Source of the DNA: Liolophura sinensis
Lineage: Eukaryota; Mollusca; Polyplacophora; Chitonida; Chitonidae
Length of the DNA stretch: 56,323 nt
Direction: 5' to 3'
Assembly (NCBI RefSeq): GCF_032854445.1
Contig: NC_088299.1
Coordinates: 6,797,001 to 6,853,323, forward strand
Position numbers and translations under genes: made by a program. The notes under the pieces are model-generated. The model saw only the letters and a program-made list of their open reading frames with translations, made no database searches and had not been told where the DNA came from. This document shows, one piece after another, positions 1-10,500 of this stretch (position 1 is its first letter; every line of letters begins with the position of its first letter).

Positions 1-152
1 GAGCCCGGGGAAAACCCACGACCATCCTCGGGTTGCTAGCAGACCTTTCCACCTACGGCCGGAGAGGAGGCCAGCATGAACTGGACTTGAATTCACAGCC
101 TGGGTCATTACGCTGCGTTAGCGCGCTAATCAACTGAGCCACGGAGCACCCC
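1..152 (-). mobile_element. SINE family 1 copy, cut by window edge
   Basis: This is the tRNA-like head and part of the body of a SINE in reverse orientation (head at the right end). On the minus strand it reads a head with a box A-like GGCTCAGTTG motif (here mutated) and a degenerate box B-like segment ending near GAATTCAAGTCC. The body matches the copies at 166-440 and 22744-23017. The 3' part lies outside the window. It is immediately followed by a target-site copy used by the next SINE. Confidence 0.85.
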
Positions 153-165
153 CTAGAGCTTTTGA

Positions 166-440
166 TTTTTTTTTTTTTTTTTTTTTTTTTTTGATTGGTG
201 TTTTACGCCGTACTCAAGAATATTTCACTTATACGACGGCGGCCAGCATTATGGTGGGTGGAAACCGGGAGAGCCCGGGGGAAACCCACGACCATCCGCA
301 GGTTGTTGGCAGACCTTCCCACGTACGGCCGGAGAGGAAGCAGCATGAGCTGGACTTGAACTCACAACGACCGCATTGGTGAGAGACTCTGGGTCATTAC
401 GCTGCGCTAGCGCTTTAACCGACTGAGCCACGGAGGCCCC
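166..440 (-). mobile_element. SINE family 1, near full-length, with target-site duplication
   Basis: This is a complete reverse-oriented SINE. It starts with the poly-T tail (about 166-192, the reverse of its A-tail), then the conserved 3' domain (TTTTACGCCGTACTCAAG), the body, and a tRNA-like head ending in GAGCCACGGAGGCCCCC. It is flanked by a perfect 13-bp direct repeat CTAGAGCTTTTGA at 153-165 and 441-453. The copy therefore inserted right beside the head of the older SINE at 1-152. The open frame at 191-382 is a translation of this SINE and not a gene. Confidence 0.92.
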
Positions 441-687
441 CTAGAGCTTTTGAGCCACGTGCTTATCATATAACAGGAGAAGAAGAGTAACACAGAACTG
501 AAAAAGTGGCCTTATGAGTGTGTTTTGAGCTGTCACTCACGTTGTCGCAGTTTCGCTTCCTGCACTAAACCGCATCCACCACAGCCACCACCCCTCTTTA
601 CCTACCATACAAGGTCCTTTGTCCGAAGTTCACTCATGTTTATATTCATAACCAATAATGTCAGTGGACGGATATTTGAGCAGCCGC

Positions 688-782
688 CCAATTTTTCTCA
701 TACCATAATGCTGGCCATCTTCCTATAAGTGGAATACTCTTCAGTGCGCAGTAATCAGCTGTCCAACCATATAAATAAATAT
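688..782 (+). mobile_element. SINE family 1 tail fragment, decayed
   Basis: The stretch CCATAATGCTGGCC followed by a TATAAGTGGAATACTCTT-like segment and an AAATAAATA tail matches the 3' part of SINE family 1, with several mismatches. No tRNA-like head is present. Confidence 0.6.
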
Positions 783-1699
783 GTATGTATATACCTTCGT
801 GAGGGGCATGTTGTTCCGTATCGCTTCTCTGGGCGACAATTCCTTCCATTTGACAGCCTGTATAAACACTACTTTCAGCAGCTGGATGGGAAATTCTGAC
901 AGAGTAGTAGGTATCAGTTTTCTTTACATGCGCCATAGCCTCGGCATTCTCCGGTCACGAGCGTAACCCTCTAGAAAATAACGATAGATTTTAATATTGA
1001 TGACGTCACAAGAGTGGTTCGCGTCATCAGGTTTCTACGTTCTAAGTGGATAAATGGGAAAAACCAAACCGGATGAAAACTGTTTTGAGTTTTGATTGGT
1101 GTAAGCAGGAGAAGTGGCTGATCAAAATATAAGAAGAGGAAACATATAGCCGGCAATTGAACAACAACGACGAAGAACGACGTGGCGATTGGTATTCAGT
1201 CATTGTCGACAAACTGTTTACAATTTCTTAGAAAGTATCAATGCTCCAGCATACGCTTGAAAATATGTTGTGAAAATTTGAATCCTGAAATTCAGATTAT
1301 AAATTATTCCTTTCATAATTTGTTTCCTGGTATAAAAAAATGATTCTCTTTTTTTCTATTTACATAATTTCATCTCTGTTCTTTATGTGACACCTTGACA
1401 CCTCTGTGTAGGAAATTTGAGACGCGGAAATAAAGTTCCTGACGACCTTTTACCCGTGTGACGTACAAATATGTACGCCATCCTGGAGAGCATCGCTGCG
1501 TCAAGCGTATTAACAGAGGTGACGCATCCCTTCTACACTGTATTTCGACATGGAAATGACACATGGCTTCGCTGAACTGGCCCCAATAAAATATAGGTCC
1601 TATTTAACGTACGTCAGACTGCGGTCCCACGACCGTCGCCAACGGCTTAGTGTCACTACGACCCCCCCAACGGACAGGGGGAGCGGGTGGCTCTTTATC
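783..1699. other. Unannotated intergenic stretch
   Basis: No open frame here has coding character, splice context or a recognisable domain. I see no repeat that recurs elsewhere in the window. Confidence 0.6.
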
Positions 1700-1866
1700 C
1701 CTGCATAAACTAGGATTCTGCTGGTGGACTAAGCATTTTCAAGGCCTGGTACCAGTAACGTCTAATAAATTGCAATTAACACCCGTTTTTTTATCTTATT
1801 CTACTTAAGCTATGGTGCCAGGGGGCGTGTAAATTGCTGCTATTTATGCATTTACATGATAAGTGA
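1700..1866 (+). repeat. Unclassified dispersed repeat (pair with 49405-49655)
   Basis: Two blocks recur with mismatches near the other end of the window: a CTGCATAAACTAGGATTCTG-like segment with AGGCCTGGT, and a TTAAGCTATGGTGCCAGGG-like segment followed by GTAAATTGCTGCTATTT. The copy at 49405-49655 has about 100 bp more between the two blocks. No tRNA-like head or protein similarity is visible, so the class is unknown. Confidence 0.5.
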
Positions 1867-1940
1867 GAATGTAACCCTAAGTGAAGTAAATGGACAAGAG
1901 GACGTATTTCACCGGTAACGTAGGACTATTTACCAGCTAT

Positions 1941-3332
1941 CACACTGTCGTCGCTGCTCTGGTCTTACTCTCTAGGCTGTACGTCTTTCACACTGTGGTC
2001 ACTGCTCCGGTTTTACTCTCTATGCTGTACGTCTATCACACTGTCGTCGCTGCTCTGGTCTTACTCTCTATGCTGTACGTCTATCACACTGTCGTCGCTG
2101 CTCTGGTCTTACTCTCTATGCTGTACGTCTATCACACTGTCGTCGCTGCTCTGGTCTTACTCTCTATGCTGTACGTCTGTCACACTGTCGTCGCTGCTCT
2201 GGTCTTACTCTCTATGCTGTACGTCTATCACACTGTCGTCGCTGGTCTGGTCTTACTCTCTAGGCTGTACGTCTGTCACACTGTCGTCGCTGCTCTGGTC
2301 TTACTCTCTAGGCTGTACGTCTGTCACACTGTCGTCGCTGCTCTGGTCTTACTCTCTAGGCTGTACGTCTATCACACTGTCGTCGCTGCTCTGGTCTTAC
2401 TCTCTAGGCTGTACGTCTGTCACACTGTCGTCGCTGCTCTGGTCTTACTCTCTAGGCTGTACGTCTGTCACACTGTCGTCGCTGCTCTTGTCTTACTCTC
2501 TATGCTGTACGTCTGTCACACTGTCGTCGCTGCTCTGGTCTTACTCTCTATGCTGTACGTCTGTCACACTGTCGTCGCTGCTCTGGTCTTACTCTCTATG
2601 CTGTACGTCTATCACACTGTCGTCGCTGCTCTGGTCTTACTCTCTATGCTGTACGTCTATCACACTGTCGTCGCTGCTCTGGTCTTACTCTCTATGCTGT
2701 ACGTCTATCACACTGTCGTCGCTGCTCTGGTATTACTCTCTAGGCTGTACGTCTATCACACTGTCGTCGCTGCTCTGGTCTTACTCTCTAGGCTGTACGT
2801 CTATCACACTGTCGTCGCTGGTCTGGTCTTACTCTCTAGGCTGTACGTCTATCACACTGTCGTCGCTGCTCTGGTCTTACTCTCTATGCTGTACGTCTAT
2901 CACACTGTCGTCGCTGCTCTGGTCTTACTCTCTAGGCTGTACGTCTGCCACACTGTCGTCGCTGCTCTGGTCTTACTCTCTAGGCTGTACGTCTGTCACA
3001 CTGTCGTCGCTGCTCTGGTCTTACTCTCTAGGCTGTACGTCTATCACACTGTCGTCGCTGGTCTGGTCTTACTCTCTATGCTGTACGTCTGTCACACTGT
3101 CGTCGCTGCTCTGGTCTTACTCTCTAGGCTGTACGTCTATCACACTGTCGTCGCTGCTCTGGTCTTACTCTCTAGGCTGTACGTCTGCCACACTGTCGTC
3201 GCTGCTCTGGTCTTACTCTCTAGGCTGTACGTCTGTCACACTGTCGTCGCTGCTCTGGTCTTACTCTCTATGCTGTACGTCTATCACACTGTCGTCGCTG
3301 CTCTGGTCTTACTCTCTAGGCTGTACGTCTAT
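1941..3332 (+). repeat. 48-bp minisatellite, 29 units
   Basis: Twenty-nine head-to-tail units of exactly 48 bp, with no length variation. Units 1 and 2 are slightly diverged, as expected at an array edge. The others differ at only a few diagnostic sites: TAT/TGT, ATG/AGG and GCT/GGT. Because 48 is a multiple of three, the array leaves frames open. The longest (1890-3341, 483 codons) would encode a 16-residue repeat HTVVAALVLLSRLYVY; another frame is open at 2488-3426. The near-absence of silent variation and the shared variant sites point to homogenisation by unequal exchange, not to protein-level selection. I treat it as non-coding. Confidence 0.93.
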
Positions 3333-3344
3333 ATATATTAAACA

Positions 3345-3907
3345 CATTCCCTTTGTCGGCACAAGGCCGGCACTGAACTCACGCCTCTGCTTTTTTTTGT
3401 TTTTGTTTTTTTTTTCGATTATATAACTTAGTCCCTTGAACAAAGTGTCTGTCTCTGAACACTGGGCATTTGATATAGTTACAGCATGTTTGCAGGAAGT
3501 GGTTCTGTGCATGTGTAAATGGAAATGTTCAACAGTAAACGGAGGCAATGTTGAGACATTGACATAAGTACAGAGGATGAGGTGCCTTTGTTTATAGGTT
3601 TTACCTCAGGTCTAAGTTGTAACACGATATCGTATCCGTGTTCAGTAATAAATAAACAACTTTACACTACCTGCACTAATACAGACCCGGGGTGTGATAT
3701 CGCATTAGCTAAATGTAATTCAACCTTCAGTCTTTGTGAACGGCTGTCCTGGTTTACTGATAATGACAAGATAAAGTTAACTTTTGTAAGATATCACATG
3801 CAAGCTAGTAACCAATCTGGGGACGCACATCCGGGGAAGGGATAGTGGGGACACGGTTAACGTGATACAGTACTAATAGCTCCACAGTACATGGGCGTAA
3901 ATTAAGT
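3345..3907. other. Upstream region of the coiled-coil/NTR gene
   Basis: Non-repetitive apart from a T-rich run near 3391-3415. An open frame at 3582-3845 shows no recognisable domain. It probably contains proximal regulatory sequence of the gene starting at 3954, but I can point only to the TATA-like motif listed separately. Confidence 0.4.
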
Positions 3908-3915
3908 AGGCAGAG

Positions 3916-3921
3916 TATAAA
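3916..3921 (+). promoter_or_regulatory. TATA-like box upstream of 3954 start codon
   Basis: TATAAA lies in the context GAGTATAAAGTGG, 38 bases before the ATG. A start site about 30 bases downstream would fall near 3945-3950, at a CATTC sequence that could act as an initiator. The 5' untranslated region would then be very short. Inference from motif and spacing only. Confidence 0.45.
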
Positions 3922-3953
3922 GTGGACTGTTCACGAAACAACCAGACGCATTC

Positions 3954-4518
3954 ATGGATTTTGTCCAGCTATGGGCGTTCCTCGTGGTCATCTCGACCCT
4001 TACCGTCTGGGAAATCCATGCCATATCAAGACGACAGAAAAGGGACGATTTGTTTTTTCGTCGCCTGGAATCTTTATCAATCCGCGTTGAGAACATCGAA
4101 GTGGACCTCCGCCGAGAACAGCGTAAAAGCGAAGCCTTACAAGCGGAATTAAACGAACTTAAGAACAGAGTAACTACGATCGAGGAGAAACCGAAAGGTC
4201 GTGGAGGGGTCGGAGAATTGCCAGATGCTGCCGTAAAGACACTGTCCGATCTCGCGAGAAAAACGTTCCAGGTCGATCTTGACGTGCTGAAATCGGGCAT
4301 GATAGCGGAAAAGCAGAGAGCCGTCCAAACAGACAAAGCTGTTGAATTCTGTAAACTGTCTCTCAACAGGCAATCCTCTCGTTTGGACAATATTGACCGA
4401 AACGTGAGTGAACTTGACGGTCGTCTGAGTAATCTCAGTACAACCGTCATGGCCGTGAACAAAAGCTGTAGTCAGTGCTCTACGCATGCGTCAGGCAAAG
4501 GAAGCGAGACTATATCAG
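3954..4518 (+). CDS. Exon 1: signal peptide and coiled coil
   Basis: Encodes residues 1-188 plus the first base of codon 189. The start is the first ATG after the TATA-like box and begins a hydrophobic signal peptide. The rest is rich in E, R, K, L and D with heptad-like spacing, for example RRLESLSIRVENIEVDLRRE, and later LDNIDRNVSELDGRLSNL. A CSQC pair near residue 180 could form inter-chain bonds. The donor is CAG|GTAAAA at 4519. Reading past it gives a frame that stops at 4550, so an intron-retaining or single-exon form of 198 residues is possible. Confidence 0.8.
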
Positions 4519-7500
4519 GTAAAACCGTGGGACTGTCTTTTGAAAGTTAATGCAACTTATTCAGAATTGTGATAATCTTGGCAAAGATGAAAATGGGATG
4601 TACTTTGTCCAGAGCGAAATTATGAATTGTTTTTAGTCAGTGACACGGTATTTGGTGCTTGCACTCGTTAAAGATGAATTCAGTCCAAAAGATCTGAAGT
4701 ATTTTATTTCTGATGTTCGTCGTGGCCTATGGGAGCATTTGCGTATTATGTACGAGGATAACCCTGGTTATCTTGTATAGACTTTAAAGCTTTACCGACA
4801 TTCTTCCGCAACTTAGGGCTTTCACAATGTTTTTAAAAATCGTATCCGGTATAATCAGTTTGTAAGAAATACGTATTTGACACCAGTAAATAATCGAAAG
4901 AGACCTTTTTATTCTACTACATATATATAGCTTTTTATGTGATTTGTTTTATAGCATATATATTGTTACATTATACTGGTTTGGGCGATCTCCTTCCAGG
5001 AAAATGCCCACTGTTTGAGCGCCTAGTAACAAGCAGGAAAACACTACGCAGCATCGATTTGGGACAACCGGTGTGTGAAAAGCAAAACTTCGTGTATGGT
5101 AAGTCGGTCTGTTGTCCGTTGTGAAGCTGGTCAATCATGTACAATATGACGAAAACAGTTTGATAACATATTGATTTTAAACTTTGTGACAGCTAGCTTT
5201 GTAGAACGTGGGACAAATTGTGGTGAATTCTTACTATGCGCTGGTGTTATGTAGTCCGGCAAAATAGTAACAGATTTGGACATTGTCTTCAGGTAAGACG
5301 GCAAAAACTGTAACAAATTCTTAACCATATATATGGTTGTGTTCATTAAACACTGACTTTTGATAACCCACCAACAACTGTAACAAATTCTTAAGCATAT
5401 GTATGGTAATTTTCCTTGAACGCTGACTTTTGGTAACCCAGCAAAAACTGTAACAAATTCTTAACCATATCTATGGTTGTTCTCACTGGACACAGATTTC
5501 AGGTAACCTAGCAACAGCTGTTGTAACTTCTTGTTTTCCTTGGACATTGACTTTCGGTAATCAAGGAAAAAGTGTAGAAAATCCTTGATTATGTATATGG
5601 GTGATCACATAGAGGATATTGCACAGTGAATGTTGAATACCATAAACTTCTAGTGAGAGGTGGAAATGATAACCCACGAGACGCCTTTCACGAGAACAAT
5701 ATTTATGGTATTCAACATTCAGGGGCAATATTCTATTTATTATTTATACCCTGACATTTTCTCTACATGTATATAAATATGTATCAATTTATCTTTTGCA
5801 TCCGTGAAAAAAAATAAGCAATGTGCGATCTTCCTCGCATTTCTGATTTTATTCATACGCGCTGCAATTTCGTTCACGCCCGCGCTCACAAAACCTTTTT
5901 ACAGTTTTAAACGTTGTCTGTCAGTAATTATACATTCTACAAAGGTTCCTAATGCTAATGTAATATAGGTACTTACGTAAATTAAGCAGAATTCCTATCT
6001 CTTTTTTGGCGAACTATATATTGTATAAAGTAGTTCCGGCAAGGTCATGGGTCAAGATCTCCAGTCGGGTAATAGCAAAATGCTATAACAAAAGTGATAT
6101 ATAACTAGTGGAGATATTGTTTTATCAGTGAAGGAAATACTGGGATTTTGCTGATGTATAAATAATAATATATTGAAAATTCACCATAAGTAACCTAGCA
6201 AAAACTAACAATACCTTACCATATATACATAAAGCTGCTTTCGTTGAACACTAACTCAATGTAACCTAACAGAAATTGTAACAAACTCTTGACCGTAAGT
6301 ATGTTTCTTTTTTGATGGGTTTTTGTTCTTTTTTTTAGTTTTATACTAATACTGATGTTTGTATAACCTAGCTAACAAACTGTTATCTAAATGGTTGCTT
6401 TGTTTGAACGTTGGCTTTATGTAGATTGTAGGACAACATGTCATCTTTACATTACGGATACTTACTTACTGATCAGTGGTTTTTGTAATCTCCATTTCCA
6501 TTTTTTATTCACCATAAACCTTAAATTAAGTACATAATTATACACGAGTAATACATTAGGCGGGAATAAAGCTAACAAGAACTGTAAAGTAGAATGTTAG
6601 GTAAAAGAGTATATACATAGATTAATGGTAGTGATATAACATTGTGACATATATATATATACATACATGGTAACAAACAATTCTTCGCAACCAGGAAGCA
6701 TAAAAGATGTTGGAAACCTTAGGATGAACTTTAGGGAACTTTTTTTTGGTCATTAACCTACAAAAGCAACCAAAATGCGTCTTAATCAAATTGCTCAAGG
6801 AGATATAGTTTAAGCCTGGATTTAAAAAGAGATGCGGAATTTATAATACGAGGAGTGGTGGATGGTTTATTCCATTCTCGATGGCAAATTGTTCTTAATG
6901 ACAAGTACAAGTTCGTTCTGTACATAGGTCTATTATAATCCAATCGAGTTGCTCTAGTCACATAGTGATCGGTAGCAGATTGTTTTAACAGATAAGTTTC
7001 GAAGCTATGAGGAATAAGTTCGTGATGATAAAAAAACTTGTGTGCTAAGAGTGATACAGTTAGAATGTTCATCTCTCGCAGTGGCAAGATGGACAGTTGA
7101 CAGAACAAAGACACCTTTGCACTAATATAATCGATATGGGAAATCCAGTTAAGTTTGGAATTGAAGACCATTCCAAGAAATTTGAATTTATATAATCTTT
7201 CTATTCCATTGAGTTTATTTTCTTTTTAGTGAGAGGGGTTATGAGAAGATATTTTGTCTTCGTAATGTTCAGGGATGGGCGGTTACAGCAGAATCAAGTA
7301 TGAAGTTTTTCAAGTTCAATGGACATAGTATTATAGAGATCATTTATATTATGAGAGGAGTAAATTGTGCTGGTATCATCTGAAAATGAAATAAAATGAA
7401 GAGGGTTAGATACATGAGAGATATCGTTGATATAAAGTAAGAACAAGAAAGGTCCTAAAATAGGGCCTTGTGGAACTCCACATTGTACAGATTCAGTTGA

Positions 7501-10500
7501 TTATAAAGTGTCAGAAAAAGATACACAGTTCACAGAAAAGAGTTCTATTATATAAATAACTTCTAAACCATGAGTTAATTATGCCTCTAAAACCATAGTA
7601 TCCAGGTTTACGCAAAAGAATGGCATGATTTACTGTATCGAATGCCTTTGAAAGGTCGAGAAATGTGACTATACTGTACAGTTTTGTTCTCCTTGGCAGT
7701 CGCTAATTTATCATACAATGAACAAGCAGTCAGAGATGTTGAGGGATTTGCTCTGAAGCCATATTGCTTTTTATCAATCATACCATTAGTTTCTGCATGG
7801 CTAAATACTACATTTGAAGTTATTTTCTCAAGTATTTTACGGAAACAGGGAAGTACAGATTTCGGTCGGTAGTTTTCCAGTAGGTTAGCCTCTCCTGCTT
7901 TGTGTACAGGGGACACTTTAGCATGTTTCATGTAGTCAGGAACTTTGCCTGATACGTAAGTTAAAAATATGTGACAGAGGGGCAGAAATGTGATCGGAGA
8001 CAAGTTTAACAACTGACATTCGAACTCAAACATTCAAATGTGACTATACTGTACAGTTTGTTCTTTGTTAATGAGATCCGCAGTCGACGTGATTATAGTT
8101 ATTTTGTCGTCATGAGTTTTCACATAAATTTTACCATCACGTGACCAGGCAAATACAACTTGAGAGTTTTCATTAGCAGATTTTGACAGGGACTGATTTT
8201 GTCGAGTGAGGTCCTCGCATATTACACTTTGTTACTTCTAGATAATTTTACAATTACGCTCCGTGGGTTAGACTGAGAGTTGGGACGCAAGGGGCCGAGT
8301 CTATGCGCAGTACTTATATCAGTTGTTTTGGTAGTCATCCCCAATTTGTTGTTTAGAAGTTCAACAACTTTCTCAGAACAGTCAGCTAACGTTTCTGTCT
8401 TCTCGTCACCCTGAATTCCAGAAATTCGGACGTCTCTTTGTGTGTATTATTCAAAATCATTGAGATGTTTACATACATCATCAAGTACTTTTTTACCCGG
8501 TTTAGTTCTTCACAGTCTTTCTCTCGCTCCAGACACAATGCTTTGAAGTCCTCCCTTGAGGCGTCATTTTCTTGTTCGAGGTGGAATATTCTATTTTCTT
8601 GCTGGTCAATTTTCTCCGTAAGTGTTTTTATAATACGGCTCTCACTCACCTCAAGTTCTTTTCTCAGCATAACAGCCATCACAACATAATTCAGTTTGTC
8701 GACAATGGTGTTAAGATGCTCCTCGGCTGTCATGGTACCTTTATCACCTTTTTCCCAGGAGGTTTACTCATTGTAGCAAGAGAATGGTCATTAGAGCTCC
8801 GCGAACAAATAATTCGACATCTAGCTTAAGATTTGGTCTTAGTTTTAGATTTGTTCAGTTCCATTCGCAGTGGAAATAGCTAATGTATGGTAAGTCAGCA
8901 GCTGGCCACAAGTTCGGGTTGCATAGGTAGACCGGTTTGACAAGTTAGGGGAAACCGAGTGCATGACCTGTGTCAGCATGGATGGATTACCTCATCTTAT
9001 CTGCCTCCAGCCGTTGATCAGGATCTGTAGACTATATTTTCAAAATATGAATAAATTTAGCCCACCTTCATAATAGTTTACAGTTGTGTAGATGATTCAT
9101 TTTTAGTCAGTATCTTCGGATGGAAGGAGCCAGTCTTAGCCATCGTCATGATAGTATAGGTACGGAGCAAATATTTCGTGTCACCATTCGGCCGCCATGT
9201 TGTCTCTAGACAAAATGTCATCAATTAATGACCCTAGTGTTGTTTTCTTTGTGTAGTAAGAGACTAAATATAATCCAGTTTCCCTCTTCCTGTGTGTTCT
9301 AGTGATTGAAGGAGTGGCGTCTTTTCCAATCGGTCACGGTCCGCCAGCTCGATTATGTGATATATATATATATATATAGGTTGTCTTCATAACCAGCCTT
9401 CAAACATTTTGTAATGAAGGTTTTATTTATTTATTTATTTATTTATTATTTTATAATAATCTTTTAAGCGAGTTTTTAAAACATCATTATTACAATTCCG
9501 TTCTCTGTTCGTCAGCGTTCTATGTTACTGTACAGAAGATCATGGAGCTACCGAACTCGGAATCTCGGACAGCAGAGATAACAATTGGCACTGGGATTAA
9601 AATAGGTATGTAGTGAATAGGTCTACAGTTTTGGCACTGACATGTTTTCATTTAAGACACAGCACCTATTTCTCTGTTATACGAAATTTGCCCTTCTGAA
9701 TCACATTGCTGTTCGGACTTTGCATTATAAAATAGAATCTGAAAGTACTTTAATTTTTTTTTAACATCTAACGTTAAAGCTTCCCATACGTGTACAACAT
9801 AAATTTTTAACAGACCTAATTTATTTTTAAGGCAAATATATATTTTATCTTAAAAGAGAGATTCAACAAAAGCCCTAAGAATATCGTGGGTCATGTGTTA
9901 TTTAGGTGATCGACAGATTCATCGCAATACTCGTGCCGTTGTAAGCTTATCACGTGACTGTCCTTGGCCAGATGTACAGAAAAGCAAGCACTACCTGATT
10001 TTTACCGACCAAGCCCTGAAAGCACATGGTCTAAGGTGAGAGAATGTTAGTGAAGTGTAGCACAAGATGGAAAGTGTTTAAATAAATAGCCTTGTACTCG
10101 GATATAGTAAGCAGGCTGAAAAAAGATTTCAGTTTTTTATGACAAGACAGAATTTATTAACTTTACTGGGTAGAGGCTGACATTATAATGTCATGCCGTC
10201 ACAGCTGACAATCAGGAGTGCTTGGCAAAATGAACGAGTGCTAATTATACAGTGTTCGAACACGAAAATTTAAGGAAAACATTGTGGACTCGAGGAAAAA
10301 ATTCTTAGTAAACGGTGGTAACACAACATTCGGTCATGTGCTTCTGATATACTGGGGCTTTGCACATGAAGTTATAGTCTCAAAGGAATCATTCTCGTAA
10401 TTTTCAGTAAGTTATATTCTGTTTTGAAGTTCTAGTTAAAAGCATATATAACTGATGGATGCTGTATGAGTTGTAACACACATCTAATGCATATCCGGGG

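Noticed and set aside
1890-3341. 483-codon open frame over the 48-bp array as a membrane or repeat protein
   Set aside because: The frame is open because the unit length is a multiple of three; a second frame is open too. There is no silent-site signature, no flanking exon evidence, and the start region is unremarkable.
3582-3845. Cys-containing 87-codon frame upstream of the NTR gene
   Set aside because: No signal peptide, domain or splice context; probably chance.
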